A DNA stretch of 64,000 nucleotides from Rhodococcus opacus B4 (GCF_000010805.1 NC_012521.1:1-64000); one strand, 5' to 3'; shown: positions 17,301 through 26,014, counted from the first letter of the stretch. Translations and numbers: made by a program. The notes: generated from the sequence alone by a model not told the origin.

Positions 17301-17879
17301 GAACAGTGATTCAGCACTGGCTGTAGCGGTCATCGTGACAGGCCGGCGCAGCCACCACTCGCGCGGCGCGCCAGCGATGTGGACAGGCAGCCTGTCGTAG
17401 TACCCGAAAGAGGCCCGTATTTGCAGCGACTGTCCCGGTGCCATGCGGACACGGAAGGAAACGGCCATGGCGCTGGGCTGGAAGGAGTTGGCGTCGCTCA
17501 GGTCGAAGTCGTCGGTGTCAGGATCTGGCTGCCGCGTTGGCGTGACCGTGCCGCTGGGATCGATGTCGCGGATTTCGTCGTCCGTCGGAAGTCCCGGCGT
17601 TCCGGCGATGGTCTCGCCGGCGGCCTGGCTGCGGGCGGCCGAGCCTTGCGGGTACAGCACGCCGATACCGTAGCGCCGTAGCGGCTCGGTCTCGGTGAGG
17701 ATTTCTTGACCGGTCGTCTCGTCGTACCAGAGGCCGTGCGAGGCGGGCCACGAGTCGAAGTGCACTGCACCGGTGGTCGTGTCGATCGGCTTGCCTCGTC
17801 GCGTCTCGCCCGGTGGAGGGCCGAACAACTCGCGCCGGACTGCCGCTTCCATGACTCCGCGCGCTTCGATCCCGCTCAT
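14388..17879 (-). CDS. drmA: DrmA-like superfamily 2 helicase of a DISARM-like system
   Basis: A 1163-residue protein starting at ATG 17879 (GGAGG 6-10 bases upstream, inside the end of the previous gene). N-terminal residues 1-450 are a beta-rich DrmA-type region with YDRLPVHIAGAPREWWLRRP. Walker A is FFPTGGGKTEAYLG at about 500, a zinc-ribbon-like CPWCG and CPDGNC follow at about 613 and 658, and motif II is IIQDELHLISGPLGS at about 727. The C-terminal helicase lobe has ASNIIEVGVDIDRLGLM and SGRVGRRW. DISARM helicases remodel or translocate on invading DNA. It is joined by 4 bp to drmB and lies 4 bp after the NERD/helicase gene. Confidence 0.9.
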   Translation of the reverse strand: MSGIEARGVMEAAVRRELFGPPPGETRRGKPIDTTTGAVHFDSWPASHGLWYDETTGQEILTETEPLRRYGIGVLYPQGSAARSQAAGETIAGTPGLPTDDEIRDIDPSGTVTPTRQPDPDTDDFDLSDANSFQPSAMAVSFRVRMAPGQSLQIRASFGYYDRLPVHIAGAPREWWLRRPVTMTATASAESLFRGAKQLFPLDAELSRHERVQPQLQAYTRPVPGDPDPACRLVTIVLVNTTSGSGSAAALLQAGFEVRPADGARIEAYPEPDTPGGSGNEEASIALLYRHKRTYAVGHGCAADWDEPGGDTVGAVRAEALPAYEVPSLTPDVYCINGNGQREPVRVSMKSLADGSADGHRQIETVLGLYARWIEDRRNEITGLPDRYRDAAARHMELCEGALERMRTGQALLESNTAAARAFRLANEAMYYQQIRSRLPLRTVSLNRQGIFEVAGPTPAAVPEPGIGSWRPFQIAFLLASLPDVFDPSTADRELVDLIFFPTGGGKTEAYLGAAAISMFARRLRNPADAGTDVLMRYTLRLLTAQQFLRAASLLCVMDDIRSRAADLGTERFSIGIWLGSATTPNRWAAAKTALGKLRQDSSQENPFLLLRCPWCGAQMGPPEGATKAGTASNSRRAGGQGPIGYMTVAGSKIRFICPDGNCRFGMRNREGLPVHVVDEDIYDTRPTLVIGTVDKFAMLAWEPNARGLFGLGSDGARQVSPPGLIIQDELHLISGPLGSMVGLYEAIIEDLCTDHRGREPIRPKIIASTATIRRYEQQIRDLYGRTRVALFPPHGLEEGKSFFAETATLPDGTQAKGRRYLGVMSPSLGSIQTVQVRVAAATLQGATKIPEADRDGYWTNLNFLNSLRELGNTVSLLQSDIPDYLTGIRKRDGLIAADIRWPRNTLELTSRRRSDEIPKAIEELQQEYGQDCCVDVCLASNIIEVGVDIDRLGLMTIIGQPKTTAQYIQVSGRVGRRWWERPGLVITIYGAAKPRDRSHYERFRSYHQRLYAQVEPTSLTPFALPVLLRGLHGATVAHIRQSAETRLGPDPFPDARFGVATGLIRDRAAHADPAELPTLDAVIDRRAREWRHGERTEWSANVNGGDPMQGLMRWAGSAQEPGALVPTIWDTPTSMRNVDAECQLRITAAYAADAASTTEESE

Positions 17880-17883
17880 TACT

Positions 17884-19569
17884 TCAGACCTCCAACTTTG
17901 GTCGCAGCGCTGATCGCCTTCCCACAAGGGACAGCCGGTCGGTGGCGCGGGTGAGACCGACGTAAAGCAGGGCATCGAATCCGGGAAGGCTGGCGTCGTC
18001 GATATCCGTCAGGATGATGGCCGGTGCTTCCAGGCCCTTGTAGGCATGAATGGTCGCGAAGCGCAGGCGGCCTTTCCGGGGCTGAGTGCCTTCTTCGGCA
18101 GCCAGGATCTGTCTCAGCCAGGTGTCGGTGGTGGTCGCGGCGAGCGAGCCGTCACGCCGGGGGCTCAGCAGCACGATCTCGTCCAGCTCGTAGCCCTCTG
18201 CTTTCAGGTCGCCGATGGCCTTGATGACCTCGGCGGCCTGCTCGCCGGGCGCCTCATACCAGTAGTAGCGCGGCGTTGCGCCGTCGTCGTCGCGCCGGAA
18301 CCGTTTGTATCCCGGCGACATCGCCGCCAGCAGTTCGACCGTGGAACCAATGCGCGGCCTGTTCCGGCAGTTGGTCATCAGGCGGTGGTGGGCCAGGCCC
18401 GGGATGCGCTCGCGTAGGGCATCCCGCCCGTCTTCGAGGTCGTAGAGCGCCTGCCGCTCGAAGTCACCGAAGAAGAGGCAGCGACCGCCCGCCAAACCGC
18501 CCTTCACCATCAAGTCGAGCACGTCCAGATACGCGGGTCTCGCCAGATCCTGCATCTCGTCGACGATGAGGAAGTCACGGGTGAAGTCACCGTCGAGCAA
18601 TCGGTCGATGGCGGTCACGAGTAGCTCATCCCAGAACGCGCGGTCGGGATGCGGCGGCGGTGTCAGCCTGGTCAGGCGCAGCAACTCGCTATGGAAGCCG
18701 CCGGCCTGCAGCCCGGCCGACGCCGGGGTGCTGGCCCGCAGGTGCCGGCCGAGCAGCCGGTTGAAGCAGAGAAGGCGACCATCAGCACCGCGAGCCTGCT
18801 CACGGCGTGACGCCTCGAGCGCCAAGAAGGTTTTTCCCGACCCTGCCGGGCCGGTGAACAGGACACTGCGATTCTCTGCCATGGCATCGAGGGCCTCGTA
18901 CTGTTCCCCGAGGAAGGCTGTCAACTGCGTCGTACGGTCATGGCGGAGGTCGGCGGCCGCGATGGTGACGTCGAAGCGGGGACGCAGCGTAGCAGTGAGA
19001 GCGCCGGCCGACTCCTGGCTCGGCTGCCCGGGGCTCTGGCGCAGTGTGGGCAACCGGCCGGTCAGGTGTTCGCGGCCCTTGACCAATAGGCGCAGTACTG
19101 CCCGGGCGGCACCGGTGCGGAAATCCGTCAGGTCGAGAAGCTGCCACTCGTGCCACTCCGGTGAGGCCGGCAGGGATGCGCGGGCCCGGAGGTGGGTGAA
19201 CCAGACACCGCTCACTATGGGCACCGCCCGCAGGTCAGCGCCCCGCTTCTGCAGGTATTCCCGAATGCTGTGCATTGCTTCATTCGACTGCTGGAACGGG
19301 CTGCGCGCGGTTGGCGGGTGGTTGCCGAGCTGCCAACGGCCATCGGGTAAACAGGTTGCCCTGGCGTGTGACTTGATCTCGATCACGGCGATGCCGTGAC
19401 CGGGGGCAACGACCACGAAGTCCGCCTCACCCTGGGTCTGCCTGACATGTTCGGCGAGTGCCAGCGAGTGCAGCACCGTCCAGTCCTCGGCGAGGGGATC
19501 AGTGGCTAGCCGCTCGAAGACCTGGCGCTCCCCAGGTGGCGCATCGTGGGCAACGATGGGCGGAATCAT
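17884..19569 (-). CDS. NERD-nuclease/UvrD-like superfamily 1 helicase fusion
   Basis: A 561-residue protein. The N-terminal NERD domain has GEADFVVVAPGHGIAVIEIK at about residues 47-66, with the D and E-x-K of a PD-(D/E)XK-like core. Then come Walker A FTGPAGSGKTFLALEA at about 238, motif II FLIVDEMQDLARPAY at about 333, and the C-terminal helicase motifs ATIHAYKGLEAPAIILTDID and LYVGLTRATDRL. Such fusions are helicase-nucleases. It is not a standard DISARM component. The ATG at 19569 overlaps the previous stop (ATGA); a GTG three codons earlier is possible. Confidence 0.85.
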   Translation of the reverse strand: MIPPIVAHDAPPGERQVFERLATDPLAEDWTVLHSLALAEHVRQTQGEADFVVVAPGHGIAVIEIKSHARATCLPDGRWQLGNHPPTARSPFQQSNEAMHSIREYLQKRGADLRAVPIVSGVWFTHLRARASLPASPEWHEWQLLDLTDFRTGAARAVLRLLVKGREHLTGRLPTLRQSPGQPSQESAGALTATLRPRFDVTIAAADLRHDRTTQLTAFLGEQYEALDAMAENRSVLFTGPAGSGKTFLALEASRREQARGADGRLLCFNRLLGRHLRASTPASAGLQAGGFHSELLRLTRLTPPPHPDRAFWDELLVTAIDRLLDGDFTRDFLIVDEMQDLARPAYLDVLDLMVKGGLAGGRCLFFGDFERQALYDLEDGRDALRERIPGLAHHRLMTNCRNRPRIGSTVELLAAMSPGYKRFRRDDDGATPRYYWYEAPGEQAAEVIKAIGDLKAEGYELDEIVLLSPRRDGSLAATTTDTWLRQILAAEEGTQPRKGRLRFATIHAYKGLEAPAIILTDIDDASLPGFDALLYVGLTRATDRLSLVGRRSALRPKLEV

Positions 19570-21083
19570 TCGAGCCACTGGGCGCTCCGATCCTTGGACG
19601 GACGGCGGATGTCGCCCCGGTGCACAGGTTCGAGGTTCGGTGATATCGCGAGCACACGGGTCGCGATCATGCTCCGGAAGCCGGGGATGTTGAGTTCTAA
19701 GCGGAGGAAGCCGTCGCGATCGAGCCCGGCCAGGTCGGCTGTCGAGATGGCCTCTTCGAGGATCTCGCGGATGTCTTGACTGGCTTGCAGTCTGGCCCGG
19801 CGCAGGCTTGTGGCCAGCTCATAGTGCGGCTCCTTGGGCATGCCTAGCCAGCGCAGCAAGAACACGAAGTCGTTGCCGTTTTGCGGTCGCACCATGGTGG
19901 TGCTCGTCCATGCCGGTGCTCGGTCGGCGCGCGTGACACCGGCCTGCGCGAGGGACTGGATGGCAGTGCGGGTGCCCATACGGTCGAGTTCGCGGCGGAG
20001 CGCGGCCTTCCATTCCGCCTGGGAGGCGCGCGCTGCCGAACCGCGAGCGCCGAGTAACTCGATGGCCCGGTCGTAGAGCATCTCGGAAACGGTCGATCCC
20101 TCCCGCAGGACAAGGTAACTGCCCACCGTCAGGGCCGAGACGTCACTGAGATCGACGCGTTGTCCCGGCGGTCTTTGCGGGTGCAGGGTCCGGATGTGTT
20201 CGCCGGCCTGGTCGAGCATGATTGCCAGTCCACCACCGAGGAATACCTTCCGTGCCAACACCTCGCCTGGTCGAGGTGGCCGCGAGGGGGCCTGCGGGGA
20301 CCAGCTCGGCTGCGGCACCAACTGGTCACCCACGACGACTGGAACTGGGGCGAGGACCGGTTCCGCGCCGATCGTGAAGACCTTGCGGCGGGGCCTGATC
20401 GCGCCCTCCGCATAGTCCGAAATTGGCGATACCGGCAACGTGCGGTCCTGCACCCACGACGGCAGCACGTAGGCAAGCTCACTGGCCCGCGGGGCCGACA
20501 GTAGCCCGGGGCCGAACAGTGAGGGCGATCCGACAGCGTAGGCCTGCTCGACGACGAACGCCTGCTCGCGAAAGGTCGCGCACAGAACCGGCACCGCGAT
20601 GCCGAGTTCGCCAAACCATTGGCGGGTCGCATCCTGAGTGCGTCCAGACGCCGTAACCACAACACACGATTCGTAATTCACTTCAGCCAACGATTCGAGC
20701 AGTACCGCGCCGGTCGGGCGGTCCTCGAGATGTGCCCGTTCTGCCCGGTCTGCTAGATCGCTCAGAAGGAGCTGCGTCGTTTCATCCGCCCCGCGGATTC
20801 GCCGATCGCAGGCCGATCCCAGCGCAGCGACGAGTTCGTCCTCTCCAACCCGGAAGACTGGTGGGGCCGGGTTCGTCGCCAGGCGCCAGCGGAGTTGCCG
20901 GGCCATGGCCAGCAGGTCCTGCCAGACTTCAGGATCCTCCTCTCGCAGCCGGGCGATGAGCCGGCGCAGAGCAGCATCCAGCTGTGCGCCGGCGTCGTCG
21001 GCGACGGCATATAGCGCGATCTCGGCTCGCGCTAGCACCGCGGCCGCCCGGTAGCGGCCGGCGATCTGTGTCAGCGGCGTCAT
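19566..21083 (-). CDS. Unknown protein in the DISARM-like operon (possible DrmE-like C-terminal half)
   Basis: About 505 residues from the ATG at 21083, chosen because it overlaps the previous stop (ATGA); an ATG two codons earlier also exists. The first 120 residues are helical. The middle has alternating strands resembling a Rossmann-like region (ESCVVVTASGRTQDATRQWF, then IAVPVLCATF, then VEQAYAVGSPSLFGPGLLSA, then ELAYVLPSWV). The last 150 residues are helical. No Walker motif or nuclease motif is seen. Its combined length with the upstream gene (about 810 residues) is close to what I recall for DrmE of class 2 DISARM, so a split DrmE is a hypothesis, not an identification. Confidence 0.6.
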   Translation of the reverse strand: MTPLTQIAGRYRAAAVLARAEIALYAVADDAGAQLDAALRRLIARLREEDPEVWQDLLAMARQLRWRLATNPAPPVFRVGEDELVAALGSACDRRIRGADETTQLLLSDLADRAERAHLEDRPTGAVLLESLAEVNYESCVVVTASGRTQDATRQWFGELGIAVPVLCATFREQAFVVEQAYAVGSPSLFGPGLLSAPRASELAYVLPSWVQDRTLPVSPISDYAEGAIRPRRKVFTIGAEPVLAPVPVVVGDQLVPQPSWSPQAPSRPPRPGEVLARKVFLGGGLAIMLDQAGEHIRTLHPQRPPGQRVDLSDVSALTVGSYLVLREGSTVSEMLYDRAIELLGARGSAARASQAEWKAALRRELDRMGTRTAIQSLAQAGVTRADRAPAWTSTTMVRPQNGNDFVFLLRWLGMPKEPHYELATSLRRARLQASQDIREILEEAISTADLAGLDRDGFLRLELNIPGFRSMIATRVLAISPNLEPVHRGDIRRPSKDRSAQWLE

Positions 21084-21994
21084 CGGCATGTCTCAAAGGC
21101 CAATGCTTCGATCCCCGGGGGTGGGTGCCAACCAATGTCATTGAGGGAGAGGGGAATGCCGCCCATCGAACGGGCCGCGAGGATGGAATCGGCGGCGAAC
21201 TCATACGCAGCCGAACGATCGACGATCGCAACGGTTACATCGCACGACAGGTCGCTGATCCACCCAATCGCACTGCTGCCGTCCAAAACCGTCAGCCTAG
21301 CTTCGGGTGGCATGATCGCTTCTTCAGACCTGGCTGCGGGCAAAATTTCGCTGCGCCACGAGGGCCGAATTCCGTCGCTGGGGCGTAAAAGCTCAGCGAA
21401 GCTATTCCAGCCGGGATCGGAATCTCCTAACCCAATTCTGACGTCCATTTCCGAGGTGATCCAAGTCTTTGTGCCGATCAAGACAACATCTGACCCCGAG
21501 GCGACCTGTTCGGCTGGCCATGCCTCGGCACGGCCGGCACTGGTCACCAAACTACCCGCGAGGGGCACCTTGAGCTTGCGGTATCGGCTAAACCGCGGGG
21601 CCGGTACCAGGTACTTGATCTTCTCGAGCTGATAATCCATCTCACCGCCATGAATCTGGGTTCTTCCCTTGACCACACGCGACTCGTAGAAAGTCTCGGC
21701 CACCAAGCAAGTCCCGGCGAGTAGAAGAAGGACAGGCGTTCCCCGTTGCAAGGTAGGCAGCACGGTGTCCGGTGACCCCGGTAGCTCAACCGGTCTGGTC
21801 AGCGCCCAGCCCGTCGCGACAAGGACGGCGGCCAGATCCCTTGTTGGCACGGTGATCGCGACAATCAATCGCCTATCGGCAGCGGGTGGGGGCCGACGTG
21901 CAAGTCGCGCCCCCAGCGCAAGTATCGGGGCGGCCCAGGCGGCCTCCACAGGCTCAGCGCCATCATTCTCTAGCAGCACCAGGCCGCCTGTCAT
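21080..21994 (-). CDS. Unknown first gene of the DISARM-like operon (possible DrmE-like N-terminal half)
   Basis: A 304-residue protein with AAAGGGGA before its ATG. It has an alpha/beta look: RRLIVAITVPTRDLAAVLVA, then TPVLLLLAGTCLV, then SDVVLIGTKTWI, and near the C-terminus CDVTVAIVDRSAAYEFAADS. No catalytic motif recognised. Its stop is overlapped by the next start (ATGA). It heads the operon, and 487 gene-free bases lie upstream. Confidence 0.6.
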   Translation of the reverse strand: MTGGLVLLENDGAEPVEAAWAAPILALGARLARRPPPAADRRLIVAITVPTRDLAAVLVATGWALTRPVELPGSPDTVLPTLQRGTPVLLLLAGTCLVAETFYESRVVKGRTQIHGGEMDYQLEKIKYLVPAPRFSRYRKLKVPLAGSLVTSAGRAEAWPAEQVASGSDVVLIGTKTWITSEMDVRIGLGDSDPGWNSFAELLRPSDGIRPSWRSEILPAARSEEAIMPPEARLTVLDGSSAIGWISDLSCDVTVAIVDRSAAYEFAADSILAARSMGGIPLSLNDIGWHPPPGIEALAFETCR

Positions 21995-22481
21995 CTGCCG
22001 TCCCCTTTTTGCGCCGCGGTGTTCGTCGCATACTTACCATCGGACGACGACTCGTTGTCATTACAGCGCTGAGGCCGATCAGCCTGGGCGCCGCGCCCCG
22101 TCTGCCGGGGTGCGTGCGTTCCGCGGGCACAGTCTGGTTCGTACAGGGTTGATGTGCGATCCCACCCGTTGGGTTCAGTCCGACGCACCGCGAGGTGGCC
22201 GCATGTTCGCCTCGAGTGCAGCCGTCACTATCGGCATCGGCTAGTGCCCGCACCACCGACCAGCCGCAACCGATCTGGTTCGGCCCTTCGATGCTCGGCA
22301 GCTGCGGGCACGGGCTCCCGAACCGATACCGGGTTTGCCGGAGACGGAAACACCCGGACCGTTCCTGCCTGCCGATGCACGGGCCGCTCGTGCCACTCGA
22401 ACCGCCAACCGACGTACGTGATGTGATTCGGTCGACGGTGCCCGCGATTTACGGCCCGCCGGCACGAAATGGAGGACCACG
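21995..22481. other. Promoter region of the DISARM-like operon
   Basis: No gene is supported here; open frames on both strands are shadows with arginine-rich translations. It must hold the promoter of the leftward operon and that of the small rightward gene at 22482, but I cannot point to confident -35/-10 boxes. Confidence 0.4.
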
Positions 22482-22847
22482 ATGACCGAAGACGACTACA
22501 TCGACGTGGTCGGGGCACAGTCCGTGCTCGAGGTGGCCGAAGTGGTCGCCGCGGTGCTCGGGGCCCGGATGGAGATGGGCGGTGAACCCGGCCGCATCGT
22601 GGTCACCGGAGCACCCGATCCCGATCTTCGGGTTGCCATCGGGCTGGCGATCAACGACCGCGGGCTACCCGAAAGGTGGACCAGGCGGATCACGATCACC
22701 CACAACCGTAGTAGCGACGAACGCCACCGCTGGGCACAGCACCTACACCGCGCCCTCACCGAACGGCGCGACTGGACACTCACCGTCACCCCCGGCGGTC
22801 CACCGAACCCACACACCCCACCCCCTTCGAATACCCAGGGGGGATGA
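22482..22847 (+). CDS. Small hypothetical protein
   Basis: A 121-residue acidic-to-basic protein with GGAGGACC just before the ATG. It begins MTEDDYIDVVGAQSVLEVAE and contains a strand-turn segment GRIVVTGAPDPDLRVAIGLA; the last 20 residues are proline- and glycine-rich. No family recognised. It stands alone between the DISARM-like operon and a 518-bp gene-free stretch. Confidence 0.55.
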   Translation: MTEDDYIDVVGAQSVLEVAEVVAAVLGARMEMGGEPGRIVVTGAPDPDLRVAIGLAINDRGLPERWTRRITITHNRSSDERHRWAQHLHRALTERRDWTLTVTPGGPPNPHTPPPSNTQGG

Positions 22848-23365
22848 CCCGCTCCGCGGAAAGACACGCGCTAGAACCCTAGACACCGCCCCCTCGTGCA
22901 CGCCGGGGGAGCAAGGCCGGGTACAGGGCGGCCCCCTGACCGGCGGGGGCATCGGCGTGAGGAACATGTTGGGGGTCGTTCTGACGCCAAAGCAGCCGCA
23001 CCGCCAACGCGTGCACGCCAGACACCGAGGATCCTCACGGGACTCGGCCCGCGTGGTCACCGAGTCTTTCACGGACGGCGAGGTCGACTCGCCGGTCGCC
23101 CTGCTCGTGGGTCGACTCGGCGGCCGGGGCGCCGCGGCTGTGGTAGCCGCCTTCACCGCGCAGCGTCCACGCCGCACCCCGGAGCACCGGCTCACGCAAA
23201 GTTGAGCTGAGGTGACCGCCGTCGCCGGTGTCCCCTGTCCCCGACTGCGTTCTATCTGCAACACACACAGCTAATTCCGGTCATGAACGCGGCACCCACA
23301 CTGGTCGGTCGGCCGTACGCTGACCCCACAGCGAAGGACCGGGCGCAGAAGTGGGGCGAGGCGAC
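22848..23365. other. Gene-free stretch before the DUF4268 gene
   Basis: Several overlapping open frames exist but all have shadow-like composition and no ribosome binding site. No repeat or hairpin stands out. Confidence 0.4.
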
Positions 23366-24379
23366 ATGGACGAACTCGACAGCAAAAACCTGGGTAGGCT
23401 GCGCCGAATCGCGGACGCCCGATCAGTGTGGACCTCAGAGTCCGGCGACTTCACACCCTGGCTCGCCGAGAACATCGACGTTCTCGCCGACGCCCTCGGC
23501 ATGTCCTTGATCGTCGTCGATACCGAGGTCCGCATCGGGGACTTCCGCCTCGACATCCACGCCAAGGACGGCAACGACCGCTCCGTCGTCATCGAGAACC
23601 AACTCGAACGCACCGACCACGGACACCTCGGACAGTGCCTCGTCTACGCCTCCGGCCTGGACGCCTCGACCGTCATCTGGGTCGCCCCCAATTTCCGGGA
23701 AGAGTTCCGCAGCGCCCTCGACTGGCTCAACGAACGCACCGACAGCGAACTCGGCTTCTTCGGTGTCGAGGTCGGCATCGTGCAGATCGGCAGCGGACCC
23801 CCGGCGCCGGTGTTCGACGTAGTCTCGCGCCCCAACGACTGGCAGAAAACGGTCAAAACCGCCGGTAACGCCGCCGAAGCCCGCGCCAGCACTCCGGTCA
23901 ACGCCGCCCGGCAAGCCCTGTTCACCGACATCCTCACCGACGCGAACACCCGTCAGCCGGCCATCTCGGTTCCGACACCTGGGAAGGGAAACTGGATCTC
24001 CTTCGCCTCCGGACCATTCGGGAACTGGGACCTGACAGTCAGCGACGGCCGCCTACGCGTCGATGCCTACATCGACACCTACAACCGCGATCTCAACAAC
24101 GCCCTGTTCGACGAATTCGCCGCCAAGGCCGCCTCCTGGCAGACCCAGACCGGACTGGATCTGGCATGGGAGCGGCTCGACGACAAACGCGCATCACGCA
24201 TCGCCGCCTACCGGCCGGTCGACCTCGACGACCCCGCCGACCGCGACGCAACCCGCCAATGGGCGGCCGACGCGTTGGTCGCGATGTACAACACCCTGAA
24301 CACGCCCCTGCGCGCGGCCGCGAAAGTCCGGCGCGCGGAGTACGCCGCCCCTGCACCACCGCCCGAGTCACAGATCTGA
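23366..24379 (+). CDS. DUF4268-type protein with PD-(D/E)XK nuclease-like domain
   Basis: A 337-residue protein from the ATG at 23366 (GGCGAGG upstream). The N-terminal domain fits a RecB-like nuclease fold: RIGDFRLDIHAKDGNDRSVV, then IENQLERTDHGHLGQCLVYA, then STVIWVAPNF. The D, the E-x-Q in place of E-x-K and the following H are in the usual order. The C-terminal half resembles DUF4268. These stand-alone proteins are common in mobile and defence regions, and their targets are mostly unknown. It is monocistronic. Confidence 0.75.
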   Translation: MDELDSKNLGRLRRIADARSVWTSESGDFTPWLAENIDVLADALGMSLIVVDTEVRIGDFRLDIHAKDGNDRSVVIENQLERTDHGHLGQCLVYASGLDASTVIWVAPNFREEFRSALDWLNERTDSELGFFGVEVGIVQIGSGPPAPVFDVVSRPNDWQKTVKTAGNAAEARASTPVNAARQALFTDILTDANTRQPAISVPTPGKGNWISFASGPFGNWDLTVSDGRLRVDAYIDTYNRDLNNALFDEFAAKAASWQTQTGLDLAWERLDDKRASRIAAYRPVDLDDPADRDATRQWAADALVAMYNTLNTPLRAAAKVRRAEYAAPAPPPESQI

Positions 24380-24599
24380 CCTAAAAGGTGCTGCCACCTG
24401 CCCTGATTACCCCGCTTCTGGGGGCGATGTGCGAGGTGATCGGACCCGCCCTTCAACGCGGGCTCACGAGTCATCAATGCCTGGAACCAGACCTACCGAC
24501 CATGGTCTACGACCCAGCCGGTCTACCGGCCGAGGGGTCCGTCGCCCGGTGGTGTGTGGCGGCCGCAATTGGGTGCGCTCGAAAGGGGTCAGCTGGTGG

Positions 24600-25195
24600 T
24601 GAGAAGGCGACCGCGGACGCGGCGACGAGAAGCCCGGCTGCCTGTCTCGGGATGAAGCGTTCTCGAAGAACGGTCACGCCGAGCAGACGGGGACGACCGG
24701 GTAGGGGGAGGACAACACAACCGCGACCACGACGAGGTGCTCCCTCGTGGCGAGCATGTAAGCGATCAGTGCCGCTGCCTCGCCCGTGAAGCCGGCGGCC
24801 AACGCGGGGACAAGGGACCACCGGATGTGTGTGCCTCGCGCAGTCGGCAGCAGCGGCACGATGGTGAGGATCGCCGCGACCCGCCCAGCGGCAACGGGCC
24901 ACAATCCTGACCCCGCGCCGACCTGCGCCAACGCAACATATTGCACCGCAATGCCGAGTCCCGCGACGAGGCCGGCGAGGGCGGCGGCCGGCAGCGCGGG
25001 TCCGGCGTGAGTGCCGGTGTGCGCGACCAGCCATAGTGCCGGAACCGCGATCACGATGCCGAGCCAGGACAGCGTGGACGGGCGCTCACCGAGAGCAGCG
25101 ACTCCCATCAGGACCGGCACGGCAATGCCGCAGACCGCGCTGATCGGAACAACCACGCTCATCGCCCCACGGCTGAGGCCGCGGAACAGGATAGG
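24600..25195 (-). pseudogene. Truncated, frameshifted EamA/DMT-family transporter
   Basis: Reading leftward, the frame LFRGLSRGAMSVVVPISAV, then VLMGVAALGERPSTLSWLGI, then VIAVPALWLVAHTG is the second half of a drug/metabolite transporter. It continues with five further hydrophobic helices to ATREHLVVVAVVLSS. The ending LLGVTVLRERFIPRQAAGLL is in another frame, so there is a frameshift near 24690. The first half of the gene is missing: at about 25195 the sequence joins the nucleotidyltransferase gene. Confidence 0.7.
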
Positions 25196-25718
25196 TGTCG
25201 GGCCACTCGATCCCGTAACTGTCGATTCCGCCCAGAATCTGGGTGGCAGTGACGATCCCGTCCTCCACGAGAGCCGCCACGAACACGCGGTCCTTCTCGC
25301 GACCAGCGATCGCCTTGGACGCACACAGGTCGACGGGATCGAGACAAAAGCCCGCCCGCCCGTATTCCGACCCGTCCTGAACCTCCACCGCGACCAGCGG
25401 TTGTCCCATTGCTTCGGCAGTACCACTACATCCCTTGTGGATCCCCTCGACGTACACGCCGAAAGACTCATGAAACGGTGAGCATTCACCAAGCCGTCCG
25501 TTGAGGATGAGGATCTTTTCCACCACTGCCGGCGACGCCGGAGCGTCGATGCCGCTCCGCGGAAAAACATCGACCTCACGCGACAAAGTCGCGTACTCCG
25601 GCAACTCCGTTTCGTCGTAGGTCCCGAGGATCGACTGGGAGCCGAAGACAATCACCTGACCCTCGTCGAGGTTCGCGCAGGCTGCCTCGATGACGTGCTC
25701 GAGCTCCTCGCGGTTCAC
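25086..25718 (-). CDS. DUF6036-like nucleotidyltransferase with a foreign C-terminal tail
   Basis: A 210-residue frame starting at GTG 25718. Residues 1-174 form a nucleotidyltransferase-like domain with VIVFGSQSILGTY and then TLSREVDVFP, followed by VDLCASKAIAGREKDRVFVA. This is the DUF6036/AbiEii-like arrangement in which some members are toxins modifying tRNA or proteins. The last 36 residues are out-of-frame transporter sequence, so the 3' end has been replaced by a recombination at about 25195. The start overlaps the upstream stop (GTGA). It may still be functional if the lost tail was short. Confidence 0.65.
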   Translation of the reverse strand: MNREELEHVIEAACANLDEGQVIVFGSQSILGTYDETELPEYATLSREVDVFPRSGIDAPASPAVVEKILILNGRLGECSPFHESFGVYVEGIHKGCSGTAEAMGQPLVAVEVQDGSEYGRAGFCLDPVDLCASKAIAGREKDRVFVAALVEDGIVTATQILGGIDSYGIEWPDTYPVPRPQPWGDERGCSDQRGLRHCRAGPDGSRCSR

Positions 25719-26014
25719 TTCAGGACGAGCTCACGCAGATCATCGAGGACCTTCATTCGTTCATCCTCGGTCAGCAGCACGTGCAGCGGGGAAAGGTTGC
25801 GCATCTCGTTCCCAGTCTCGTCATCCGACTCCACGATCCGACGAAGGGTCTCGACGTCGTTGTCCTCGACGATTCGCTCCCACCGATCCAGGAAGTCGGT
25901 GAAGTACGGGCTGCGACTGACATGCTCGCGGACACTCTGCAGACTGCGGCGAACGCGGACGGTGTCGAGGGGCAGATGCTCGCGCTCGACCTTGTTCAGG
26001 ATGGCGGCCTGCAT
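25715..26014 (-). CDS. Small partner of the nucleotidyltransferase (possible antitoxin)
   Basis: A 99-residue, highly charged helical protein: QAAILNKVEREHLPLDTVRV, then SLQSVREHVSRSPYFTDFLD, then RWERIVEDNDVETLRRIVES. It is translated directly before the nucleotidyltransferase with a 4-bp overlap. Size, charge and order fit the first gene of a two-gene toxin-antitoxin or abortive-infection unit. No DNA-binding motif seen. Confidence 0.55.
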   Translation of the reverse strand: MQAAILNKVEREHLPLDTVRVRRSLQSVREHVSRSPYFTDFLDRWERIVEDNDVETLRRIVESDDETGNEMRNLSPLHVLLTEDERMKVLDDLRELVLK

